Shown in pieces: positions 35,501 through 47,500 of a stretch of DNA of 64,000 nt. The stretch comes from Icerya purchasi (taxonomy: Eukaryota > Arthropoda > Insecta > Hemiptera > Monophlebidae), in contig CM077116.1 of the NCBI GenBank assembly GCA_039619475.1, forward strand, positions 35,847,183 to 35,911,182, read 5' to 3'. A program made the translations under genes and the position numbers. Within the stretch, counting starts at the first letter, position 1, and each line of letters begins with the position of its first letter. The notes beneath the pieces are model-generated. The model worked only from the letters and a program-made list of their open reading frames with translations, did not search any database and had not been told where the DNA came from.

Positions 35501-38500
35501 AAATGACTGCAAATGAAAATTAATCGCAACGAATAGCATACATCCGACCTAGACAACTATTTACGAACTGTATCGGCAGATGATTTTATAGAAAAAAAAC
35601 ACGAAAAAATGAAAATAAACAGTTATTTTTTCCTATTACGATCGACTAGATTCTGAGAATTTGCGGAAAATTAGCGATCGACATTAGTTATACACGTTTC
35701 TTATTCGAACAACGACCGTTACTCTTCGTTAGACGAATATAAAAAAATGACGGCAATAAGTCAGACTCACAACGATAATCAACAGCGCTCATGGCGATTA
35801 ACTAATAATTAACACAACAGTTCTCAGCTGTTAGCTGTGATACCTATACTCTTACCTATCTGTGACGATCAGTTAGCACGGAAGATAATTCTCATCCGAA
35901 CAGCGAAGCCCCGCTGATAAAGACGTAAGATTTTTAAACGAAGCTAACAAAATAATGTTAGCCGTTCGTTTAAATTAAAACGAAACGCTTGACAAGGATA
36001 AAAAACCTCCGTCGGAACACGCCGAGCTGTATTGTTCCTTACGAATAAATAAAATACCGTCTACGTTCGTATCAAAATTCATTGCACCTTTTGTAATATT
36101 TACAAGTCGTCCGTTCGATTACCAGTAACGGTAAAGGTATAAATCGATTAAAATAACAGATCCAAAAAAAAAGAAAAACTCAATAATTAAGTTAGGGGGC
36201 AAGCGGCGTTTAATGCTAGGCTAAATAAAAGCAAAATGCGTTTTTAAAGTTCGAGCAACAATTCTGTCCATGAACTGATTCGAGAGACAATAAAATTCGA
36301 AGATAGATCAGATAAAATCAACATACGTCCGTTAAGCATACATTTAACCAATCCGAAAATGCTCCTCGTGCTGTTCTGTAAGATAAACGTTTTTGCTAGA
36401 AGTCGAATTAAGCAGAAAAAGTAAAAGGAGAAAAAGCGAAAAGTATAGAAGGAAAAAAATATGAATAATATTGCAGATATATTACAACATGCGTAAACAG
36501 AACTGTAAGTCATGCCCATTTCGCGAAAAAAAAAAAAAAAAAAGGTTTATTATCCACGCGGAATAAAGTTACTTGTTAGCACGACGAACGACGAGTTAGT
36601 GTAATATTTAGTAAATGCTAAACAAATTACCTTATTTGTAACGATGTGTCCTGTAACGATTGGGCTGAATAAGGAGATAAGAATCCCTATCGTGTTTGCT
36701 ATACCCATTAGTACACCCGCGTATGCAGGAGCGATATCGAGAAAATTAGCACTGAAAAAAGAATAAATAAAAAAAAAATCTTGTATGAAATGCCGGAAAA
36801 TTGCTATCATTAACATTAAAACTTGAAAAATATAAAATTTACAAAAATATCTCTTTTATCCTTTCCTATTATATATGAGACATGCAACAGCAGTTGCACA
36901 TTTTATAAATACACCGATACTTTTGTAGAACTTTTATAATTTTCATATCATTAAAATAATTATTTACATTTATTTCTAAAATTATTTAGCACACTCAGAA
37001 CTTTTATAAAATAGTTCCATTTACAACTTACCTAGATTGTTTTTTTTTTACGGGAAAATTTTTTAAAATACACCGAAATGTATAGCAGAATAGGGTATTA
37101 GTTAGTAGCATACATAGAATTGACTAATGGGGTAGGGTTTAGTCGATGTATCTATGTTATCTACGTAACCAGTGTATGGAATTATAAGAACACACTGTGG
37201 GGTATTTATATAAATTTTATATCAAAATAAAAAAAAAAAGAAGATATATTAAAAGAATGATACATTTTTTTTTTTTATGAATTGCAATGGAAGGAAGGAT
37301 ATTAAAACTTCTTACTTAGTACGCTACTGATAAAGGTAATGAAAAACTAAACGAACAACTATAATTCGACAATACAAAATTCTCGATATTACGTAAATGT
37401 AATGCTTTTCATTTTTGGGAGAAATTCAAGTTTCTGTTTATTATGAATTTAATGATTTCCCATAACTGCGGGTTATTTGTGTATTGGTTACAAACGCATG
37501 AAATAACGCCTGCTCTGCATAGCACTCACATTTAGATCTGGTTAATTTATTTTTTGTCTCTACTCACAAGAGATAACAAAACTATTCCGAATTTTCTCTT
37601 TATAGAGTGTTTTTCTGCTGGTTGTATTTTGGGATTTTTTTTTAGAGAATTTGTATTAAACGAATCATGTACACTCCTGAGAAATTAAGAAAATCGTTTA
37701 ACATTTTTTTCGGAAATTATTTCAACCGTAATTCTGCTTTAGCAGATTACTTAAATTTCGCATTACATTTTTTTGATTTAAAAATCAAATTTATCTTTAA
37801 GATATTAAAGAAAAAAAATTCTCGTCACATAATAGGCATAATATTTTATATCACAAACACTGTGGTCTACCCTTTTTTCATTATTTTTTTCTTTCTGTCC
37901 TTTATGCATAAAGGTGCTACAACTTCATTGCAAAATTCTATTAATGTCATCTCATATTGTTGAAACCGCGAAGTGGATATTTTAAAGGTGTTGGCATAAT
38001 GTCCAGCTGCATAGCCTTCGTCATCAAAATTCATAAATTTCAATACTTTGTATCGCTGCTCAGACTTACACGAGTAATCTGAGAAAATGCACTATATTTT
38101 AAGCTTTCCTGTAGTACCCGGCCGCCCAACCGGGAAAACGGGAATAAGCCGGGAATTTTGTTGTAAAACAGGGAAAAAAAAAAGGTAAAAACATTCGAGA
38201 ACGTTATTTTTAATGAGAAAAAATCATTTGAAACGAAAAATGAATGCATTTTTTAATGTACTTTACTCAAATTACGAAATTCCGTTTTATTCATGTGAAA
38301 TATGCTGCCGCAGTCAAATATTATCAGTAGTAACAAAACAATTCCATTCTTATTTTTGTACAATTCTAGTAATCAGGGAATTGGGAAGATTTGGACCAGG
38401 AAAACCGAGAATAAACTGGGTATTTAAAAATTTATTTGAGTCGCCACCATCATGTGTAGGTTAAAGTAGCGCAATCTAAAAGCGCATTCACACACTGAAA

Positions 38501-41500
38501 CCTGACCGTCATTCATCAGAGGTATGATATATTTCGAATAGTTTGTGAGATATATGGTTATTTGTGTCACGATGGATTTGCATGATTGCTTGAGATTCGA
38601 TAGAGTTTATATGATCTATTTAGGATACGTATTTGGCGATGTCGTCGTCGTCTATTCTCACTCGATTTCGAGTATGAGATTATCCCCTAATACGGAGGAG
38701 AATTAGAGGATAGAATAGCCGCGCAATAGATAGGCACGTAAGCAGGAGCGCAACCTAGCTTCCGTGCTGCCGACAACGTGAGAAAGGTACCAACGGCGAG
38801 GCGAACCAAGACGACTGGCCTCTACTCACGTTGATGCGATTGTTCACCGGCTGAATATTTCTATGCGACGCTAATACACACGACTACATTCGGAACTGAC
38901 TATAGTCGCTTGATTTATCGATATACAGATGCAGACCAAATGCGTCTAAACTGCTGTGTACGAAACTAGCACCGTACATTTTTGTCATCGCTCGGTATCG
39001 AACCCGAGACCTCCGGATCGGAAGTCAAGCGCTCTAGCCACTAGGCCAAATGCGAGTGATGTAATACGTTATTAATTCGTTCGATTAAACATGGGTGAAT
39101 ATCCACGAAGCATTAGAGATTGTAGTTGTTAACCGAACGATTTTTTTCACGACGCTTTAAAAGGCACATCTGTCTATCATTGTGAATTAATTCATCCGAT
39201 GATTGAGCGATGACACGAATTTCTGTGCACATTCGTCCTAGAAAGCTGAATCGGTAAATTTTCATCCTTATAATAGGGAATGGGAATAAAGTGGTTGTTT
39301 AATAACGGAATATTGCACTGTTATCCGACTTGTACTACTCTACGAAATTGCATTTTCATATACAGTCTAGAAGTAAATTAAAATAAGGTTGCAAGAATCC
39401 GACACAAGAAAAATAAAATATACGTCAAATTACAGAATGACATCTGAATAACATTTAAAATGACGGAAAAAATTAGAGGCGTCACTAACAAATTTCGAAA
39501 TTAGATTTTAAACTTAAAATTATATTATTGCGTTTTTTATAAAATTTTTAAATCTCGCATATGTCATGTAATAAATTATTTCGCAATGTTAATAATGCGT
39601 TGACAGTACTCTTTTGTTCTGTTTCGTGTATTTTAAAAATTGAAAAATTACTAAATCAGCGAAACTATTAAAAAAGTAACTATAAAATAATTATAACGAG
39701 CTTACAAATATCCGCCCATTACGAAGCATGCGAAACACGTCCAAAGGCATAATGTTATAATTGTTTGAGTAGCAGAATTCGAACAGACGACCAAAATCAT
39801 ACACACGGCTTGTCCGAAATAACAAATCGAGTTAAATATTTTTCTCACCTGAAATTATTAGTCACTTTTAGTAACGACAATACCATCAGTAAGCACATTT
39901 TCAAGTTGAAATATGAAATCAATTGCAACAACAAATGAACGTATTTTTTAATATAAATTTTACACATACGAGTATAATCTAATTGTTATCAACGCAGATA
40001 TAAGGTTACATCATTATATTTCTGGCCGAATTTTGTAAACAAATCATGAATATTTTAATTGCCATCGCTCTCTTTTTCAAGCTATTAATCTCGATGGAAG
40101 TTGCGAGTACTTCTCATAAATTCTTACTATACAAAACAGGTACACATATAGCACAGACACGTATAGAGATATTTTTGACTGATTGTAAATGCTCTTGCTA
40201 TAATGATGCAAATAGGGATGAGCCGATGGTTAGTGATGGAATTCAAAAGAAAAGTTTCTTAAAGGACCGAATTTGGAGTTCTAATTGGAAGAATCGTTCA
40301 CACGAAGCGGTCAGGGAAAGACGTGAAAGAGTAAAATTCGAATATATACGTAAGTTGGTCTATAAATTTTGACCACACCCCTCGCGCAACGCGTAGAAAA
40401 ATAAGTCAGCGAGAATTAAATTACATATGCTTGTAGCGTGGCGTGTTTTGCATTAGTTCTGAAAATTTCAGCTCAACATTTTCAAATGGACGCCCGCACG
40501 GGCCATTCGCGCAGTCATATCGAAATCCGCTTACGGATTTAGAGTGAGGTGGGAAATTCCAGTGACTCACACGATAACACTGTTGCGGATAAAAGAACAA
40601 CGTGGTTGAAAAACAGACTCTCCGAGCTGATAGAGAGAGAGAGAGAGAGAGAGAGGGAAAACAAAAATCAGTACGGTTTAAACGTTTTCTGCGAGTGCAC
40701 ATGCGCTGTGTTAACGAAATGATTTTCCCGTGAGACTTTCGATGCCGGCGTGTTTTCGTGAGAACGGGCACCATGATAATATACGTCAAAATTTACAACC
40801 GAATTATTACGAAAACACAATATTGAGGGGTGTTGACTAGGCATGGGTCACTCCGGACACAGTTATATCCTCAGAAATATATCCGCGCTCGGACACAGCC
40901 GGATATATCTCCGACGACATGATATTTAATATATTTCAACTCCGAAAAAGGTCACACGACGAACAAATGTTGTCATTCCGGACACAGTTAAATTCGCCTT
41001 TGGCGAAGTGATTTGATATATCTCCACTCCGAAAGGCGTCAGCTGGGCGCGCAACTGTCAAAATTTGCCTTATCATTACTGTTTCACAGAATTACGTCGT
41101 GTTCATAGATTTCAGTATAGAGAGGTAATAGCGATGATGTGATTTAACATGTTCAAATATGAATGAGTAATATGATCCACGAATTTAATGCTTTAACGCG
41201 ATGCGAACTAGCTATTTTATCAAAAAAAGTGCTGGTAAATAGAAAAGGCGCATAGTGTTCAAGGACGTTCTGTTGCTCTGTGCGTTCCGAATATCCGCGG
41301 AGCTGGAGTTGAATACGCAGCGAAGTGTGCGATTATGTGTACACTGGATATGAGATACATAACTTTGCCGGAGATGGAGTTGAGAAGCGGATATATATCC
41401 GCAGTCAGAAAGGACACTTATAAATGCGCGGTGTTGATTTGCACATCTCTAGTGTTGACACACTACGTACAGTCCTGACGTTATACCCTGTGATTTTTGG

Positions 41501-44500
41501 CTCTTTCCAATACTTAGGCAGGTTCTACGCGTGGCGTAAGCAGCCCGCGCTTGTGAAGACTTTCTTAAGCGCGTTCCTCAGGCTGAGTTTGAGAAAACTT
41601 TAAGAGTGAAATGGGTAGAAAACAAACGTATGAAACAAAAGGTATTTCGAGAAAGATAAAAATGTAAACAACTGAAATTCGTATATTAAAATTTTGTAAC
41701 AAAATTGTGTTTTTTTCAACATGAATTCTGTAGGCGGAATTTGATACGACATTGTGCGGATAGCTCCTCGTACGGCCGTTCATTTGAAGCTATCGAGCTG
41801 ACATTTTCGGAATTAATGCAAACACTCCGCGCTACAAACGTATGTGTTTTCGCTGACCTATTTTTCCACGCGATGCGAGGGGTGTGGCCAAAATTTATGA
41901 ACCGATTTAGGCAGTAATAACATTTACGGATACGAAATTTATATAAATTTAAAACTGAAATTAATTCTGAATAATCATATAACTAAATATGTGAAATAAA
42001 ACATATTTAAAATTCGCTACGTACTTTAAAAGTTTTAATTTTCTTTTTTTTTTAACTGGTACAAGAAAGCGCTATTGTTTTCGAATTATTAACTAGTTGA
42101 AATTTGAAAATAAACATACGAATTTATATCTGCTTTTAATTTTGACGTTGTAATAGTAAGTTGATATATTAAAAAAAATATCTTTAATGTCTCTGTACTA
42201 AAAAAAAAAGAAAAAAAATAATAAAACTAAATTAATGCGAAATAAAATTTAACTGACGGTGCGGAAATGTTCTAGATTCTGTACAAGTAGGATTTTTGCA
42301 GTAAAAAAAAATAAAAAATAATACAATATTGAATAATTACAGGTTCAATGGTGTTCACTGCGCTTTACGTATATTGATAGGAATTAGTGGCGCTATCTTT
42401 TTATTATATAAGCGACGTATAAATGGTACTGTTTTTAGTTGTGATAAATATTACTTTGCTTGCTGCTTGCGCTGCGCACTAAGCGACGAAGCTTTATGAG
42501 GTGTATGAGAATGTGCGTAAGTTGTGAGAAGATATCATCGTAGACCGAGTACACTGCTTTTGGAGAAATGGTCTAAGTACTACGCACTAGAGACGTATGC
42601 ACATAGTACATGCGAGTATGAAGGTAGCGGAAAGTTTGGCTTATTGTCTTACAATCGAACAGCGCCGATAAGGCACAGCGAGCGGACGAATGTTGATAAA
42701 ATATATATGTCACTTTTCGTATTATATTAAGATTTTTATTTTCGAGTTCTGGTCGTTGTTCAAGAAATAATGTAAAGTGCACTTGCTTGGTTCTTCGTAC
42801 GAAACGGACTCGATAATACATGTATATATCTATTACGGGTGTTACAAGGTAAATTGAAGTCTTATCAATATAAAAGACAACGTGAAGTATTATCAATGTA
42901 AAAGACAATGTGCTTGATTATTGTGATTTATGATATATGAAACTTCCAAATAAATTATCATTTTTATTACCATTATATCGTAACACTTCCCGATTAATAT
43001 TACGGCCATTAGCATAATGCGCAAGTATGATTGTTTTTTTTATTGAAAACAAAAGAAAAGCAATCCCATAACTCTGATAGGAGTTTGGAGGTAGTAAAGT
43101 TAAGATTTATCTTTTGCCATTCGAGTCGTTTTTTTAAAAGTTATTTCGAGAATACAAATCACACAAACTATAATTTTTTTTCGCAATATCTTTTTTAATT
43201 GAAGTTATTCTTAAAGATTATTAGAATAGTTTCAAAAATGCGGTAAAATTAATTTCCCTTTTTATTGTTCTAATTTTTTTTTTGTACTTCAAGCGGTCTT
43301 CGGAAAGCTCTGCCAGCTCCGGACCCCTCTTTTGATGGTGATAAAATATTGTAAATTACTCGTGTAATAATTCGAATTTCTACAATTTTCGTAAAATGGC
43401 GACTGTTTAAAAAATTTTTTACCTGTTTTTTGACTTTTCTGAATTTTTTTAAAAATAGTAAAAACCAAAATTTTGACTTTATTCTGGCAGGGGCTATAGA
43501 GAGATATATAAAGAAGATCCATACCCACTTTTCAAGTAAATCGGTTTATTAGAACTTGAGATATCATTTCAACCGTGTTGAAAAAAGTAGTCTCGAGAAA
43601 AACGCGTTTCAAGCTTTGAAAGGTACAAATAAAGTTTCAGACAATCTAATTCACAGAACGGTACGTTATATTTAAATTTTCTTAATTGGCGATTCCTGCT
43701 TCATACAATGGACCTTCTTCTATTTCAAATTGTACATTTACTGAAGTTCTTTCTACTAGACGAGCAGTCTTAGCTTTCTTCGAAGCATTAGAAGCTCAGA
43801 TTTCAGAGCGTTCAATCCGAATTGCGTCTCGCCTGACAGTTCAAATGTTGCTTTATTTTTGTCTATCTGGGTGTACAACACTTCCTTTGTTACTTTTTTT
43901 ATCCATTTTACACTTAATAAATGAAATATTCACTCAAAATGTTATGTTTGGACTGTACACGGAGTTCACACGTCTACGTTGCTTGACGATTGAAACGAAA
44001 CTCACCTGAAGTGAACACCAAACAAGAAAAGATTTCAACAAAATAAGTTACAATGGCCTTCAGTTGATCGATTTTTAAATATATATATATAATGTATATT
44101 TTTTCTCAGTCGTATCGCTCGATTCCGAGCGTCGTGACTACCTATTTGTACATTCTAGTTGTACAGAATAGGCAGCGTTCGTGGCAATTGCTCTACGCAA
44201 CGCGAGTGTACGCACACAAGACCACACCCGGAACTGATTGCAGTCGCTTGTTATCGCGCTACAAGTGCAGTCCCGCGTGTGTCTACTGTGTGTACTGAAC
44301 TAGCGCGCATATGATGGCATACGTGGTGGTTTGCCATTGCCTTCCACGTAATTATTGGCGAGTATTTTAATTTAATTCTTTGTAATAAGTTCTGTCGTCG
44401 CCCGGGATCGAACCCGTGACCTCCGTAACGGAAATCAAGCGCTCTAGCAACTAGGATATCGCGATGACCACATATAATGTATAAAAGAGTTTGATTTATT

Positions 44501-47500
44501 CTCAGGTAGTCGAAGAATGTCTACCGTCTATTGTTTGATCCGCTCCGACTGAGCCGATTTAGTTGCCGCGTCACCAAAATAGCTACAATTCCGTAAATAA
44601 TTTTAATTTTGAAAAATCTTTTTAGGGGCATATTCTTAAATGTATAAACTATCAGAATATGCAAAAAACAAAAAAATCGATTTTTTCATATTTCTAGACT
44701 AAAATACCACCTTAAAATTAGATAATAATCTTTATCTTTCGCGAGAGTATGCGAGTTTATCTAGTGCGCACTGCTACCGACGTAAACGGTATTATGGCGG
44801 TTACACCGCCTGATACAGTAATCGACTTATCAACTCCTCAACGACAACTTCCTATACTATCAAATGTACCAACACCAGAACATATAAATTGCAACCATTA
44901 TCATCGGTATCAATGCCACCGCTACTATCAGAAGAAACATCTTCACATGTAGGTGTAATCAAAGTCAACAGAAATTAGGTAACGACAATTTACCTTCTAA
45001 CTCCACAAATAACAATGCTATCAGCTACGCTAAAACAGCATCAGTTTTTAATTTTCCATCGAAAGAACAGACAATCGTTTTTTATATACCCAAAGGAATT
45101 AATTAAAAAGACCACATAATTAAAATAGGAGAAATTGTGGAACCTCGAAATTTGAAATACGTATCGCGAATGTCACGCGACAGGTTCGCAATATTTTTAT
45201 CCAGAAAAATTTCAGTAGATTATTTAGGAGATACATATAAAACAATTACCATAAATAACAACGTAACATATTTAAGGAGATTAATAAACCCTAAAAAAAA
45301 AAAAAAAAGAATTATAATTTCAAATGTTTGTCCTTCCATACCACATTACATTATTAAAGAAATACTCAAAAAAGATTATAATGTAAATTTTGAAACCGCG
45401 ATCACTTTTATAAAGTACGGCGCGGGAAAAAAATCCCTGAAACTGTACTCATACAGTACGAAGAAACAACATACCGATTATTTCTATCTCCAGATACTGT
45501 TTCATGCTTCGTATGTAACGAGAAGGGACACATACTAGTAAAAACTGTCCAAACATGATAGGAGACGAAGGCATCTCAAACAATGTAAATAATAAAATAA
45601 ATGACAATAATAACAATATAAACGCAGATATCAATTTCCCTACTCTTCCGTTAACGCAAATCTCAAATATAGCTGCTAAAAGAGCACTATCAACAAATTC
45701 TTCCGAATCAATAATGTCAGGTGATAAATTAAAAAATGACAAAAAACCCAAAACTAACAATTTATTATCAAATTACCAAAACCTTAAAATAGATGATGAA
45801 GCAGAAATAAAAGAACAGGTAACAGTATCATATGACAGCGACCAGTCCATAAAAGCGGACGAAGAAGAAAATGAATCGATATTAAAAAAAGAAATTTTCA
45901 AACCATTAGGGAAACAAATATCTGGAAGAATGAAGGCGAATATCCGCTTTTACTAAATAATTTCATGTTATTTGTTGGAATGTGTAAGGGAAAAAAAGAT
46001 ACTCTCCAGACGGCTAAACATATTCTCAAGACATAAATGGCTTAATGAACATTCTAATTGAAAATAAACATATCCTACATAGTAGATCAGCAAAAATTCA
46101 GTTTACACAAAAATTATTAAAAAATTATCTCATCAATTAAGCATCTCCAAAGAGAATAATATTCATATAAATAATGCCTAATGAAAGATAAATTAAATAT
46201 TTATTACTACTTAATGTAGATAGAACCAAAATCCAACAGTATGAAATATTAATGAATATGTAGTAAACAAGATTTAATAATAATACTGGAATCGTATATT
46301 TACAAAAACAAACTGTACGGAATAAATAACAATCGGTACGAAATAACACAGCCGAATACTGCAATAGTCTATAATAAAAATATAAACCTGTCCATAATAG
46401 AAACTACTCAGAATATCATTTCAATTAAAATAGAAAATTATATTTTATTCGCATCATTCTTTTCCCCTAATGAAAGTATCGATTCACCAATTCTAACAAT
46501 TAGCCATGTAATTACACAATGTCAGGAATTAAAACCGATACTTTTAGGTGATTTTAATGTCCGATCGACGCTATACGAAAACTTGAATAACATAAACTAT
46601 AATACGAAAAGAGCAGAACAATTCGAGGAATTCGTGTTTGCTAATGATCTCTGGGTCTGTAATCCTTATAACATAAAAGCTTTTAACAATCACAATGGCA
46701 GCAGAGTAATTGATCTTATAATTGTCCACGAAATAATCAGTCAGAACATTAAAAATATAAGGGTATTATTTTCTTCAGTAACGCAACATTCAACAATATG
46801 TCTACAGCTCTTAATTAAGAAAGACAGTTAATCACTAAATGAAAATACACTAACAATTGACTTTGAGATCTTTCAAAAACAAATTATTGATGCTCTCTAC
46901 CTAAAATAAAACAAAAATTAGAACAAATTAAAAAAGTAATTAAAAAAAAAGAAGATTCGGAAAATAAGATTATAAAATTTACAAACATAATAAAATTATT
47001 AATTCACAATTCACTAACAAAAACAAAAGTTCATTGGAATGAAAGACTAGAAAGTTTTAAAAAGATACTAAAAAACCTACAAAGAAGACTACATAAAAGT
47101 AAAAATAAAACAAATGACAAAGCGGAATCATTAAGGATTAAAATAAGAAAACTGAAAAAAGAATACAAGGAAGAACTGAGATCATCAAAGCATGAAAAAT
47201 GGAAATATCTGATTAATTGCTCGATAATCTGGGGCAAACCGTATAAAATATGTATGGAAAAAACTAAGCAAAGAATATACATGCTTGCTTTTAATATAAA
47301 TGGATGCATTGTACACGATAATATTGAAAAACATAAAATAATTTTTGCTGAATTATTTCCAAACCGAACACTCAGGTTCCAACCGTCTCAACCAGATAAA
47401 ACTCTTCTAATATATGAAAAGGAACTGTGACAATCAAAAAGCTGAACAATAGGAAAGGCAATGGGCATGATCAAATTTCTAACAAGATGATTAAACTTCT

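Larger units (their letters stand above)
40352..41908. mobile_element. DNA transposon with long (~170-bp) inverted ends
   Basis: The left end (40352-40530, TAAGTTGGTCTATAAATTTT then GACCACACCCCTCGC) is matched in reverse by the right end (41734-41908, GCGAGGGGTGTGGCC then AAAATTTATGAACCGATTTA). The arms share GAGCTGAMATTTTC and AATGCAAAACAC-like blocks at roughly 70% identity. The interior has been split by a hAT MITE (40838-41451) and holds a GA microsatellite. No transposase was found. The superfamily is not assigned, and no certain target duplication was read. Confidence 0.6.

Noticed and set aside
40421..40789. 122-codon minus-strand frame with a poly-Ser/Leu tract
   Set aside because: It reads through the GA microsatellite and the repeated arm of the inverted-repeat element.
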